Positions 9,393 to 19,092 of a stretch of 64,000 bases of DNA are shown here, in pieces. Every line of letters begins with the position of its first letter. Position 1 is the stretch's first letter. The DNA comes from Calothrix sp. FI2-JRJ7 (GTDB taxonomy: Bacteria; Cyanobacteriota; Cyanobacteriia; Cyanobacteriales; Nostocaceae): positions 123,497-187,496 of the forward strand of contig JAHHGX010000078.1 in the NCBI GenBank assembly GCA_019359675.1. The letters run 5' to 3'. The position numbers and the translations under genes are program-made. The notes beneath the pieces were generated by a model. It did no database searches. It saw nothing but the letters and a program-made list of their open reading frames with translations, and was not told where the DNA came from.

Positions 9393-9420
9393 ATACCCGA
9401 CTAAAAAAAGTCGGGTATAT
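9393..9420. terminator. Intrinsic terminator between the YbaB and phosphatase genes
   Basis: A perfect 10-bp stem (ATACCCGACT / AGTCGGGTAT) closes a six-base A loop. It lies just downstream of the ybaB-like stop on the minus strand. The flanking run of T is weak. Confidence 0.6.
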
Positions 9421-9427
9421 TATCAGA

Positions 9428-9775
9428 CTAAAATCCAGGTAATTCCAGACCACTAGTCAATTCTTCCATCCGCTCACGCATTGTTGTTGTGGACTTGTTA
9501 TAAGCGTCTTTCATCGCAGCAGTAACTAGATCAGAGAGTACATCTGCTCCTTCATTTAAAGCATCAGGAGAAATTTCAACCCGTTTTGGTTCTTGGTTGC
9601 CGCTAACAACTACTTTAACCATACCACCACCAGCTTCGCCCTGAATCGACATTGCCTCTAACTCTTCTTGGAGTTTCTTGGCGCCTTCTTGAACTTGCTG
9701 TGCTTTTTTAAAGGCATCAGCTAATTCCTTCATTTTACCTAAACCGAATCCAAAACCTTGTCCTTTACCTGTCAT
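9428..9775 (-). CDS. YbaB/EbfC family nucleoid-associated protein
   Basis: 115 residues, normal for this family of small DNA-binding dimers. The glycine-rich start (GQGFGFGLG) leads into a long helix of about residues 15-45 ([26 protein letters not shown]). A beta hairpin follows ([23 protein letters not shown]), then a second helix with [14 protein letters not shown]. The role in cyanobacteria is not well defined. The gene stands alone between a terminator and the omp85 gene. Confidence 0.92.
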   Translation of the reverse strand: MTGKGQGFGFGLGKMKELADAFKKAQQVQEGAKKLQEELEAMSIQGEAGGGMVKVVVSGNQEPKRVEISPDALNEGADVLSDLVTAAMKDAYNKSTTTMRERMEELTSGLELPGF

Positions 9776-9911
9776 AAATTGCGCGCTCCGCGTACTCTTT
9801 GAATTATCAAATCTATTTAATTATAGATGTGGTAGGTAAATTGACCAGTTTTTATACGCAAATAGAGAGGGTGAGAGGGTGAGAGCGTGAGTAAAGACTT
9901 TTCCACACTCC

Positions 9912-12140
9912 TTAAAACCTTTGTCCAATTCCAACTTGAAGACGACTTTCACCTTGGTCATTAAAACCGTAGTCCGCACGTAGTAACCCTAAAGGAGAAT
10001 CAAATCGAACACCGGCGCCATAACCAAATCCATTTCCGGGTTTACCACGTACTCCAGCAGGGTTGCCAACAACAGTATCTCCAGAACCTAAATCAGAAGC
10101 ATAATCAGCAAAAAGCACACCACCTAAAGCTTGGATAATTGGAAAACGATATTCGGCAGAAGCTAATACGTAACTACGACCACTACCAACATTACCAGCG
10201 TCATATCCACGCACGGAAGTTGGGCCACCTAATGAAAATGCTTCATACGGAGGTAAGTTACCTAATACTGTACCTGCTTGGAGATTAACGGCGAAAACTT
10301 GAGGTTGCTTACTTTTATAAAGTTGGACAGGTACGAATTGGCTGTAAGTAGCTTGAAGCTTGTTCATCGAGATATTACCGTTACCCAGAGGAACAGATTG
10401 TTCGGTGCTGAATTTGAGAATAGAACCGTTAGTAGGGTTGAGAGGATTGTCGCGACGGTCTTTTATAGCTGTCAATGAAACAGTCGCTAGGTCATCAATA
10501 CCGATTCCACTTAGAGTTAAAGGATTACCGAGTTCGTCTTTAGGGGTAATTTTGCCATCACGGTCGCGTGTACTAACACGTTCGTAGTTAAACCCTAATG
10601 AAGTATTCCAATCATCAATAGGACGTTGAAAGCTGACGCTACCACCAACTTTGCTCTCGCGGATTCTGTCACCATTCGCTAACTTGACATCACCATTTAA
10701 AATGTCTGAAAGTCCGTTTTTACGAAAAGCGTTGATAGTGTAACCAATGCGGTTGGGTTCAGTTTCACGGTAAGGACTGTTAAAAGTACTATCGAACAGC
10801 AAATCACGGCGCCCGACTTGAACATTTGCACTTAAAGTATCATTTATACCACCAACGTTCCGGTCTTGGTAGTTGACTGTGCCCAGAATACCTTGGTCAG
10901 CGTTATAGCTTCCCCCTACATTTATCGAACGGGCACTTATTTCTTTGACTAAGTAGACTACATCGGTTTTATTTGCATCACCGTCGAGTGTGACATTTAC
11001 GCTTTCAAATAAACCCATCCCATATAAACGCATTACGTCTTGACGGACAATATCATCTTTAAATACGTCACCCGACTTTAACTTTAATTGTTTAGCGATG
11101 AAGTCAGTTTTTGTACGTCCAGTTACGGGTTTACCCTTACTATCAACTGTTTCACCCTCGTCATTTACAAACTTAAACTTGACGTCACTTACTACCCCTT
11201 CGCCAACATTGACTGTTAATATACCTTGTCGATCCGGTTGAATCGAGATAACACGCGCAAGACTGTAGTTATTATCTTTGTACCATTGGTTGATTTTTTG
11301 TACCGTTTGCCGTAAAGCTGATGGACTAATATCTTTATTAAGTTGTTCTTTGAATTGTTCGAGCGCAACTTGATATGTTAAAGCTTTGGCGCCAGATAAC
11401 TGTATAGACCGTACAATCAAAGGCTGTACTTGGTACACAACTCTTAATCCATTTGGTGTACTTGTAGTATTAACACGTGCGCTGCTAAATAATTGTGTAT
11501 TTAATATTGCTGTAACATCTTTCTGGGTTTGAGCAATACTTGTGTCTCCCCCAACTTTAGTTTTAATAGTTTGACGAATAATATCTTGTAATTCCTGACT
11601 GGCGCCGACTATTTGTACATCAACTGCTGGCACTACCAGGTTTGGGTCTTCTGAAATAGGTGCTTGTATAGGTGGTTGTACAGTTGGTTTTACGGTAGGT
11701 GCAGGTGCAGGTTTTGCACTAGTTCTGACTGAAGGAACAGGAATAGGGACGGGTGTTTTTGTTTGAACTGCTTGTACTGAGGGAACAGGAATAGGGACGG
11801 GTGCTTTTGGTTGAACTGCTTGTACTGAGGGAACAGGAATAGGGATGGGTGCTTTTACTGTATTTGTAGCTGGTTGAGTTTTAATAACTACAGTCGAATT
11901 GTTATTGATACGACTTTGCACACTGCCAGTATTCTGGGAGAATTGTGGGGAATCATTGGTTTCTGGTTGAGCAATAGTCTCTGGTACTGCCGACAAAGTA
12001 CTTTCTATTGTTGGCACTACTACATTATTATTTGTGGTTGCAGGCGCCTTTGGGTTAGTAGGAGCAGCAATCGCTTGTTCAGAAAAATTGCCAGCAGAAA
12101 CACTGGCGAGTGTTAAAATCGCAGCCTTATAAACTCGCAT
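9912..12140 (-). CDS. Outer membrane protein assembly factor Omp85/BamA
   Basis: This is the outer-membrane insertase that folds beta-barrel proteins. From the ATG at 12140 the protein starts MRVYKAAILTLASVSAG, a fitting signal peptide. The open frame continues upstream to a GTG at 12302, which would bury that signal. A low-complexity proline-rich stretch follows, with three 16-residue units around PIPVPSVQAVQ. POTRA domains come next (starting VPAVDVQIVGA), then a 16-strand barrel with SLGGPTSVRGYD and a C-terminal phenylalanine in QVGIGQRF, the usual insertion signal. It is divergent from the LpxB-related gene at 12331. Confidence 0.92.
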   Translation of the reverse strand: MRVYKAAILTLASVSAGNFSEQAIAAPTNPKAPATTNNNVVVPTIESTLSAVPETIAQPETNDSPQFSQNTGSVQSRINNNSTVVIKTQPATNTVKAPIPIPVPSVQAVQPKAPVPIPVPSVQAVQTKTPVPIPVPSVRTSAKPAPAPTVKPTVQPPIQAPISEDPNLVVPAVDVQIVGASQELQDIIRQTIKTKVGGDTSIAQTQKDVTAILNTQLFSSARVNTTSTPNGLRVVYQVQPLIVRSIQLSGAKALTYQVALEQFKEQLNKDISPSALRQTVQKINQWYKDNNYSLARVISIQPDRQGILTVNVGEGVVSDVKFKFVNDEGETVDSKGKPVTGRTKTDFIAKQLKLKSGDVFKDDIVRQDVMRLYGMGLFESVNVTLDGDANKTDVVYLVKEISARSINVGGSYNADQGILGTVNYQDRNVGGINDTLSANVQVGRRDLLFDSTFNSPYRETEPNRIGYTINAFRKNGLSDILNGDVKLANGDRIRESKVGGSVSFQRPIDDWNTSLGFNYERVSTRDRDGKITPKDELGNPLTLSGIGIDDLATVSLTAIKDRRDNPLNPTNGSILKFSTEQSVPLGNGNISMNKLQATYSQFVPVQLYKSKQPQVFAVNLQAGTVLGNLPPYEAFSLGGPTSVRGYDAGNVGSGRSYVLASAEYRFPIIQALGGVLFADYASDLGSGDTVVGNPAGVRGKPGNGFGYGAGVRFDSPLGLLRADYGFNDQGESRLQVGIGQRF
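11730..11875. repeat. 48-bp tandem repeat inside the omp85 gene
   Basis: Three units of 48 bp, each including GAACAGGAATAGGGACGGGT on the plus strand, code for a Pro/Val-rich linker between the signal peptide and the first POTRA domain. The last unit is partly diverged. Copy number is likely to vary between strains. Confidence 0.8.
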
Positions 12141-12330
12141 AAAATTTGCCTGATTTAACTGGGAGTTAGTTGTAGCGAGGTAAAGCAATGGGGATTCTAC
12201 TAACTTCCAGCACCGAGAAATGCTTGTCTTCCCCATTTCTCCTCTTAACTCAACTAGACAGTTAAGTAGTGCTAAATGTTCCAATACATACACCACTTTC
12301 ACTCCCTATTTCTTAAGTGATTATTAAAAT

Positions 12331-13653
12331 ATGAGTTCACAGCTACAGTTACTGGTATTGAGCAACGGTCACGGCGAGGATATAATCGCGAGTAAGGTTG
12401 TACAAGAACTACTACAGTTAGAAGATTCACCGCAAATTTCCATATTCCCGTTGGTAGGGGAAGGACATGCATATAAAAAATTTGATATAGAGTTTATTGG
12501 TGCTGTACAAGCAATGCCCAGTGGTGGGTTTGTATATATGGACTCGAAGCAGTTGGTACGCGATGTTAAGGGTGGTTTGGTACAGCTAACGCTGAATCAA
12601 ATTAAGACTATGAAGCAATGGGTGAAAGCACAAAACGTTTCAGGCAAAAAAAGCGCTATTTTAGCAGTTGGTGATATTGTCCCGCTACTGTTTGGATTCT
12701 TTAGTGGTGTCAATTATGCGTTTGTAGGAACCGCAAAGTCTGAATATTACGTGCGCGATGAAGTTAAATTATTAAAGAGAAACAATAAAGGCGCCTATTG
12801 GGAAAACTTTTCAGGTTCAATTTACCATCCTTGGGAGCGTTGGTTAATGACGCGGCACCGTTGTAAAGCAGTATTTCCTAGAGACTCATTAACGACAGAG
12901 ATTTTGCAAAAAATGGGTGTAAGAGCATTTGGCTTAGGCAACCCAATGATGGACGGACTAGAACCGTCATTCCCTACATACCGTACTTACAGTATTGACG
13001 CAGAACACAAAGAAATAATTCGTCCCTTAGTTGTGACATTATTACCCGGTTCGCGCGCTCCCGAAGCATATGCAAACTGGGAGCAAATAATGATTGGTGT
13101 ATCTTCGCTGTTGGAAATAATGCGCGCTGATACAGCTACACATACTTCTAGAAGCTTGGTACTATTAGGCGCCATTACTCCGGGTCTCGATTCTAATATT
13201 TTCTCTAATACTCTGACTTCACAGGGTTGGCGCCAAATTTCATTAGAAGAACTGCCTTTCAAATTTTCTGATAATAAAGCCTTGACATTTAAACAAAAAA
13301 ATACATACTTTGTCTTAACGCAAAACGCTTATAACGACTGCTTGCATATGGCTGATATGGCAATAGCAATGGCAGGAACAGCAACAGAACAATTTATTGG
13401 GTTAGGTAAACCAGCATTTACAATACCAGGTAAGGGTCCACAATTTACAAAAGCATTCGCCGAAGCCCAAAGTCGGCTTTTAGGAGATTCAATCATCTTA
13501 GTCGAACAAGCTGTTGATATTGGTAAACAGGTGCAACACTTCTTCGCTTACCCTGACAAATTGCACGTAATTGCTGAGAATGGTAGGAGAAGAATGGGTA
13601 CAGCAGGCGCCGCACAACGCATCGCCCAATGTATTGTAGATAAATTAGGTTAG
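12331..13653 (+). CDS. LpxB-related glycosyltransferase-like protein
   Basis: 440 residues. It opens QLLVLSNGHGEDIIASKVV and has TLLPGSRAPEAY and a C-terminal GTATEQFIGLGKPAFTIPG segment. These are the features of the protein family annotated in cyanobacteria as lipid-A-disaccharide-synthase-related. The family shares the GT-B fold of LpxB, but many members live in organisms without normal lipid A, so the acceptor is unknown. It is divergent from omp85 with only 190 bp between the likely starts, which fits an envelope role. Confidence 0.85.
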   Translation: MSSQLQLLVLSNGHGEDIIASKVVQELLQLEDSPQISIFPLVGEGHAYKKFDIEFIGAVQAMPSGGFVYMDSKQLVRDVKGGLVQLTLNQIKTMKQWVKAQNVSGKKSAILAVGDIVPLLFGFFSGVNYAFVGTAKSEYYVRDEVKLLKRNNKGAYWENFSGSIYHPWERWLMTRHRCKAVFPRDSLTTEILQKMGVRAFGLGNPMMDGLEPSFPTYRTYSIDAEHKEIIRPLVVTLLPGSRAPEAYANWEQIMIGVSSLLEIMRADTATHTSRSLVLLGAITPGLDSNIFSNTLTSQGWRQISLEELPFKFSDNKALTFKQKNTYFVLTQNAYNDCLHMADMAIAMAGTATEQFIGLGKPAFTIPGKGPQFTKAFAEAQSRLLGDSIILVEQAVDIGKQVQHFFAYPDKLHVIAENGRRRMGTAGAAQRIAQCIVDKLG

Positions 13654-13682
13654 AACATACGTATATTTAAAATATAATAATC

Positions 13683-13731
13683 TAGAGACGCGATATATTC
13701 CCTGCGGGACACTGCGTGAACGCGTCTCTAC
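13683..13731. repeat. Dispersed palindromic repeat family B
   Basis: Arms TAGAGACGCG and CGCGTCTCTA flank a centre holding GCGGGACACTGCGTGAA. Nearly the same centre occurs in the copy at 15009. Confidence 0.75.
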
Positions 13732-13780
13732 ACGGCGCCATTGAATAACAAATTTGAGTTCTTTAATATGAGGTGATGCA

Positions 13781-14536
13781 ATGGTAATCGAAGCCAAAAT
13801 AACATCTCTACCTGACCACACAGAGCTACCATGTGAAGACGGCACTTTTGTGTTCACGCAGTGTGCCGAAGGCAAGAATTTTCAGGAGCATCCCCAAAGT
13901 ATTTTACTTACCGATTCAATTCAACCGCGTTTGCAACAAATTCATCCCGATGGGCAATATTGTATAGGGCAAGACTGCGGTATTTACTGGCGAGTAACCC
14001 AACCTCCCGAACGCGGAGCAGAGGCGGCTGACTGGTTTTATGTACCTAATGTACCACCAACATTGAACGGGGAACTGCGTCGTTGTTACGTGCTATATCA
14101 GGAATTTATCGCCCCTTTGATAGTATTAGAATTTGTTTCAGGTAATGGTGACGAAGAGCGTGATAAAACCCCATACTATGGAAAGTTTTGGATTTACGAA
14201 AATGTGATTCGCCCAGCGTATTATGGCATCTACGAAGAAAAAAAGGCGTCTGTTGAAGTTTACGAACTGGTTGCAGGAAAATATCAAAAAATGCAACCCA
14301 ACATCAGAGGACACTATTCTATCGCACCACTGGATGTAGAACTAGGTATTTGGCAGGGATATTATCTGAACGCGAATTTGCCTTGGCTGCGCTGGTGGAA
14401 TAATGATGGTATTTTGCTACCAACAGGTGACGAACGAGCAGAAGCTGAACATCAACGCGCGGAACAAGCAGAACAAGAAAACGCTCGTTTACGTGAAAAA
14501 CTTCGTAGCTTGGGCATAGACCCAGATGCAGTGTAG
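13781..14536 (+). CDS. Uma2 family (DUF820) endonuclease-like protein with a C-terminal coiled coil
   Basis: 251 residues. The core matches Uma2/DUF820, a PD-(D/E)XK-fold family hugely expanded in cyanobacteria: ADWFYVPNVPP, then LIVLEFVSGNGDEERDKTPYYGKFWIY with the acidic catalytic-type positions. The last 35 residues are a charged coiled coil (ERAEAEHQRAEQAEQENARL). The biological role of these proteins is not established. It is preceded by a family B repeat and followed by 580 bp without a gene. Three more members lie at 21.7, 28.8 and 38.1 kb. Confidence 0.85.
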   Translation: MVIEAKITSLPDHTELPCEDGTFVFTQCAEGKNFQEHPQSILLTDSIQPRLQQIHPDGQYCIGQDCGIYWRVTQPPERGAEAADWFYVPNVPPTLNGELRRCYVLYQEFIAPLIVLEFVSGNGDEERDKTPYYGKFWIYENVIRPAYYGIYEEKKASVEVYELVAGKYQKMQPNIRGHYSIAPLDVELGIWQGYYLNANLPWLRWWNNDGILLPTGDERAEAEHQRAEQAEQENARLREKLRSLGIDPDAV

Positions 14537-14695
14537 GCACTTCCAAATCGAGGATACCTAAAAAATTAATACTATTACCGTTCTCATTACCACGGTAAAA
14601 CTACTGAAACATGCTGATATCTTTGTCAAATACTTCAGGATTTACCCGGAAGATTTTTCCAGAAACATCATGATAACTTACACATTAGCGTTCCT

Positions 14696-14741
14696 CTGCT
14701 ATCGAGGGCGGTTGCAGTCCGTCCTCCAGCAGTTTTTTTCC
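14696..14741 (+). terminator. Strong intrinsic terminator, perhaps of a small RNA
   Basis: CTGCT and GAGGGCGG pair with CCGTCCTC and AGCAG (one G-T pair), and a run of seven T follows on the plus strand. It lies 160 bp after the uma2 stop, with no gene between, so it may end the uma2 transcript or a separate small RNA within 14537-14695. No promoter is obvious. Confidence 0.7.
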
Positions 14742-15008
14742 AGTTTAGCTCAGGAAGCGAGCAACTGCCCTATTTTCATGCGAAATTTGCATTATTGAAT
14801 AATTATAGGCGCCAAGTTTTATACTAATTATCATCTATTACGCGACTGGGGCTGTTTAAAAGAAGTAATTTGATAACCAATGGTTATCAAATCTCATGCG
14901 AGAAACGAAGTCTTCCGGTTAACCGAAGCGTGGGATAGTGAAAACCCAACATTCATATGCTTTTGTTGGGTAACACGAGCGTTTATTTTAGTTTCTTTGC
15001 CTCTCTGT

Positions 15009-15057
15009 GTAGGGACGCGATTATTAAGAGCGGGACACTACGTGAACGCGTCTCTAC
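15009..15057. repeat. Dispersed palindromic repeat family B, nested in another repeat
   Basis: Arms GTAGGGACGCG and CGCGTCTCTAC enclose GCGGGACACTACGTGAA. The element sits between TTTGCCTCTCTGTGT and GTGTCTTTGTGG, which look like two halves of another common dispersed repeat. The rest of the 14742-15116 gap is featureless. Confidence 0.7.
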
Positions 15058-15116
15058 GTGTCTTTGTGGTAAAAAAATACATTACTGCACAGGCTTTTGA
15101 TGCCTGTGCCACAAGA

Positions 15117-16454
15117 TTATGGTTGTTGGACGGTGATTATTTCGCTACTGGATATTTTATCTTTACGTGCTGGACTTGGCGCCAGTTCGGTTGGTGAGGC
15201 TGTAGCTACTCCCCATTCTGTTGTTTTTTTGGTAAGAAATGTGTCTTGCTCTTTGCGGTATTTAACTAAGTCTCCGCTTTTGTTCATTATTGCAAACCAT
15301 ACTGTGCCTTGGTTTTGTGTGGGTAATGCTCCAACTAGGGCACTGACCGTATCCAAACTACCTGATTTGACTACAGAGAATTTGGGAATTTTTCGCTGTT
15401 CTAATACTCCTTTATCTTGTCCTGTAACTGTAAATACATCGGCAACTGTCATGTTGTATTGTTGAAGATGTTTTTCTATGGCTCGAAACATTCCTACTGC
15501 TGCACGTGGTGATATTTTATTTTCGTAGGTTAAGCCGGAGCCGTTGATAAGATAAATTTCGCTTTGCGGTACTTCTGCTTCATAAGCTGCTTTTTGTGAT
15601 ACTACTGAGGCGCCTCCTACTGCATCAGCAAACATATCAGCCATTGCGTTGTTGCTATAATTGTTCATTTTTTTGAGCAATTCAGCAACGGGATAAGAGT
15701 TATGACGTACTAATAATTTGAAGTCTTTTGGTACTGTTGCATCTGTTTTGACTTTACCGTTAATTATTACTTGCGGTTTTGCTGTACCTGCTGGTAGCGT
15801 TGCGTATATATTCTTAACCTGACGATTCCAAAGACGACTGTTTAAAGCTGTTTGAAATAATCTTCCAACTGTATCTGAACTACGGCTAAAGTTCATATAG
15901 AACTTATCGACAAGTACTAAATTACCAGTGATGCGCTTAATACCCATTTGGTTAAGGGTATTACCCACACCAATAGCTTCTTCCCAAACAAAAAACGGGT
16001 CTTGACCCCCTTGAACTATTAAGTCACCCTTTAAAACACCGTTTTCAATTGTTCCATTTGTACCAATTTGCGTTACAAATACATGGTCGGGGCCAAAAGT
16101 CTTTAATGTTGCCAGTGTTGTGGCTACTTTAGATATGGAAGCAGCGGTAATTGGGACGGTTCCTTGATGATTTGCTAAAAGCTTATCACCCGATTGCATC
16201 CAAACTCCATGCGTTTGTTGATTGGAACCCAGTGGTGCTATGGATTTTAGATATTGCTCAACTTTTGCAGTTGTCGCTGGGTCGGGGTTCTCTGGTGCTA
16301 CTATTAAGGGTATTGGCTTTTTTATTGGCGCCACTGCATTGACAACACCATTTAATGCTGAAGATGCATTCGAGTCCGAGTTAGAGGAACATCCACTTAC
16401 AAGTGCGAGTAGGCTACAAGACAGTGCTGTAGTAAAACAAAGGATTTTTTGCAT
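15117..16454 (-). CDS. D-alanyl-D-alanine carboxypeptidase, PBP4 (DacB) family lipoprotein
   Basis: A class C penicillin-binding protein that trims or cuts cross-links in peptidoglycan. The ATG at 16454 starts MQKILCFTTALSCSLLALVSGC, a lipoprotein signal with its lipobox cysteine, so I prefer it to the GTG at 16502 that opens the frame. The three active-site motifs are present: SISK (in ITAASISKVATTL), SNN (in NNYSNNAMADMFA) and KSG (in VVKSGSLDTV). A second PBP4 member lies at 33542. It is probably anchored in the periplasm. Confidence 0.9.
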   Translation of the reverse strand: MQKILCFTTALSCSLLALVSGCSSNSDSNASSALNGVVNAVAPIKKPIPLIVAPENPDPATTAKVEQYLKSIAPLGSNQQTHGVWMQSGDKLLANHQGTVPITAASISKVATTLATLKTFGPDHVFVTQIGTNGTIENGVLKGDLIVQGGQDPFFVWEEAIGVGNTLNQMGIKRITGNLVLVDKFYMNFSRSSDTVGRLFQTALNSRLWNRQVKNIYATLPAGTAKPQVIINGKVKTDATVPKDFKLLVRHNSYPVAELLKKMNNYSNNAMADMFADAVGGASVVSQKAAYEAEVPQSEIYLINGSGLTYENKISPRAAVGMFRAIEKHLQQYNMTVADVFTVTGQDKGVLEQRKIPKFSVVKSGSLDTVSALVGALPTQNQGTVWFAIMNKSGDLVKYRKEQDTFLTKKTTEWGVATASPTELAPSPARKDKISSSEIITVQQP

Positions 16455-16598
16455 GATTACTGAGTTGGTGGACTCTGGCAATATTTGAAATCGCAAAGTC
16501 AACGAAACACTCTAATTAACTTTGCAGTCAAGGAAAAATCATACTCTGTAACCGAATAACATTTCAAAAAAATATTTCAAAAAATTGTTTTTTTATTG

Positions 16599-16625
16599 GA
16601 GAGACGCGAAATTTCGCGTCTCTAC
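16599..16625. repeat. Dispersed palindromic repeat family B, short copy
   Basis: GAGACGCGAAATTTCGCGTC is a perfect palindrome within this copy. It ends 5 bases before the stop codon of the kinase gene and after a run of T, so it may serve as that gene's terminator. Confidence 0.7.
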
Positions 16626-16630
16626 AAGTA

Positions 16631-18412
16631 TCAACTTTTACCATGTAATGTATCGCAGCGCTGCATTTGGTCGATAAATACCCACCCCTGAGTACCATCA
16701 GCTAATCTAACTTGAACAAAGTCGCCTTTTACCTTCATAAATAAGACTTTTTCGCCAGGATTTAATTGCTTGATGGCGCCAACTTCGGTTTGCGGTTCGG
16801 GACGAAGTTTGGCAGCATAATTACCTCCCGTAGGAGTAATGACTCTACAAAGCTTTGGTTGCTGTGAAATAAAACTCTGCTCAGAATAATTTTTGCCTGC
16901 ACTACCTGTTTGAAGACAAACTAAACCACCCACTGTACTAATAGCAGCAGCCATACTCATTCCTAATATCAAGGGTTTTCGCTTTGGTGCTGAAATAACT
17001 GCTGGGTTAGATGCGGAAGCTCCACTGCGGTGCGAGTAAACAAGTTTTTGCGGTGGTGCTGTTTTGGTTATTGGTTCTGATACTGGTTGACTCGATATTT
17101 CAGGTGTATAAGAAATACCATTATTAGTTGTTTGTGTTGTTTGTGTTGTTTGTGAAATATCTACATTTGAAGGTCTAACTGGTTCAGAGTTTGGGACTTG
17201 CTTGACTGTAATCGCGCTTACCTTCAACTGTTGTCTACCTAAGCGGATGTTACTTTTATTCGCTAATGGCATTTCGCCTGCTAATAGCAAGTTCCCATCG
17301 ACAATTGGGGGATTTTGCTGGCGTAAGTTTCGCAGGTAAAATTTTTGCTTTACTGTGTTGAAAAATATTTCAGCGTGCAACCCAGACACAGAAACATCGG
17401 GTATAACGACATCACACAATTGGGGGTCGCGTCCAATCCGAATTCGACCCTGATTTTTACTTTCGCGATTTTCTTCAATCGTACAACTTTTTAGTTCTCC
17501 ATTTTCATACCACGAGAGCGTTAACTCGTGCAAATCATGAGTTTGTGGGGTAGAAGAAGGCGCCTTTATTGTAACAGTTGGCGCCTCAACGAGGTTTCGT
17601 AACTCTTGAAGTGCGTCTTTTACTTCTTGTACCGTTTGGTAACGGTCTTTGAAGTGATAGCGAGTCATTTTGTCTAATACCGCAGCTAAACCAGGTGTGA
17701 CAGAGACTAAATGTTGCCATAAAGTTTCCCCTGTGTTGGGGTCGTCTTGTAAAGAGCGGGGATTCACTCCTGTTAATGCTTGAATCCCCATCATTCCTAA
17801 AGCATAAATATCACTACTAGGACGCGGTAAACGTCGAATTTGCTCGGAAGGCATATAGCCAGGAGTCCCTACAGTTATAGTTACTCGCTGCTGATGTGAT
17901 GCCACTGCTGTCGAACGTATTTGCTTAATGGCGCCGAAATCAATCAAAACTAATTTTTGATCTGATGCACGACGAATAATATTATCAGGTTTGATATCGC
18001 GATGTATCACACCTTGCGAATGGACAACTTCAAGAATATTTAATACTTCAAGAAGCATGGACAACACTTGCCCCTCAGTCCACATCACCCCAGGAATTAA
18101 TTCATGACTAAGAGTGTGTCCAATAATTAACTCAAGAATCAGGTAAAATTCTTGATTCTCTTCAAAAAAAGCTAACAATCGAGGTATTTGGTCAAAAGTT
18201 CCCAACTGTTGAAGACAAGAAGCTTCACGTTGAAATAATTTCCTCGATGTTTCTAAAACTTGGGGGTCGGTACATGAAGGTTTGAGATGCTTGAGGACAC
18301 ACTGCGGATGACCGGGTAGGTGAATATCCTCAACAATATAGGTCTGTCCAAATCCTCCCTCACCCAACACTTTAATAACCCTGTAATGCCCTGCGAGTAA
18401 CTGACCTATCAT
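16631..18412 (-). CDS. Ser/Thr protein kinase with FHA and SH3b domains
   Basis: 593 residues. The Hanks-type kinase domain (about 1-270) has LGEGGFGQTY, the ATP lysine at 41, HRDIKPDN and DFG. An FHA domain follows (about 315-400: IRIGRDPQLCDVVIPD, VSGLHAEI), which would bind phosphothreonine. A linker with TQTTQTTQTT comes next, then one membrane helix (about 495-515, LGMSMAAAISTVGGLVCL). The C-terminal SH3b domain would be outside the cytoplasm and ends GWVFIDQMQRC. This would be a membrane sensor whose outer SH3 domain reads the cell wall. It is a single gene. Confidence 0.92.
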   Translation of the reverse strand: MIGQLLAGHYRVIKVLGEGGFGQTYIVEDIHLPGHPQCVLKHLKPSCTDPQVLETSRKLFQREASCLQQLGTFDQIPRLLAFFEENQEFYLILELIIGHTLSHELIPGVMWTEGQVLSMLLEVLNILEVVHSQGVIHRDIKPDNIIRRASDQKLVLIDFGAIKQIRSTAVASHQQRVTITVGTPGYMPSEQIRRLPRPSSDIYALGMMGIQALTGVNPRSLQDDPNTGETLWQHLVSVTPGLAAVLDKMTRYHFKDRYQTVQEVKDALQELRNLVEAPTVTIKAPSSTPQTHDLHELTLSWYENGELKSCTIEENRESKNQGRIRIGRDPQLCDVVIPDVSVSGLHAEIFFNTVKQKFYLRNLRQQNPPIVDGNLLLAGEMPLANKSNIRLGRQQLKVSAITVKQVPNSEPVRPSNVDISQTTQTTQTTNNGISYTPEISSQPVSEPITKTAPPQKLVYSHRSGASASNPAVISAPKRKPLILGMSMAAAISTVGGLVCLQTGSAGKNYSEQSFISQQPKLCRVITPTGGNYAAKLRPEPQTEVGAIKQLNPGEKVLFMKVKGDFVQVRLADGTQGWVFIDQMQRCDTLHGKS

Positions 18413-18469
18413 GTGTAAGTAGCGTGACTATCGTAAATATTACTGTAGTTAATCAGGACTAACGCGCTT

Positions 18470-18535
18470 GAAACCGGGTTTCTATACAAAATCGTTATTT
18501 TTATTGCAAGATTTCAATGAAGAAACCCGGTTTCT
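18470..18535. repeat. Dispersed palindromic repeat family A, copy 2
   Basis: Arms GAAACCGGGTTTCT and AGAAACCCGGTTTCT enclose ACAAAATCGTTATTTTTATT, nearly identical to the cores at 47091 and 58114. The remaining part of the 18413-19092 gap has no gene I can see. Confidence 0.85.
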
Positions 18536-19092
18536 AAATTTTGATGCGTAAATCCAGTTAATAAACCGTCAATTCATTATAAACCTACTTTTTGCGTCAG
18601 AGACTGCCCCTTTAATTTCAAGGCGCCGTATCAGAACGACGTTTGTGCGAATTTAATCGTGAATTTTAAGATGACGGCTAAATTTCATTAATTAACAGGC
18701 GTTCTGTGGTGCGTGTTTTGAGGTCGCATCTCACATTCAGAAATTGCGTGCGTAGATACATTAATAAAAGTGCCTGGTTAGTCAATCAATAACAAATCTG
18801 ACCATCCACTGTTGCCAGTTTGGCAGCTTTTACAAAATTTCATATGAGTCATAAAAATCGTATCACCTACTACATTAATGAAACATGCTTAAAACTGTAG
18901 CAGCATACATTAAAATTTAAAAGTATTATTTGTATAAAAATAAAATATTCGCCTACAAATCAGCGTAAAATTCAGTACTTATAGGGCAACGCAGTAGTAC
19001 CTGTCCCACATTTTTATAATCGTTTATGAGAATACAGTAATAAATACACCCTAATAAAGCCACAAGTTTAAGAATATGTTACTCAATGTAAA

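Noticed and set aside
15097..15465. A 122-codon plus-strand frame opposite the PBP4 gene
   Set aside because: It overlaps the coding strand of a well-supported penicillin-binding protein and has low-quality sequence.
18410..19092. tRNA or other structural RNA in the long gaps
   Set aside because: I found no GGTTCGAATC-like T-loop with a matching acceptor stem in this or the other large gaps, and no known RNA family that I could recognise.
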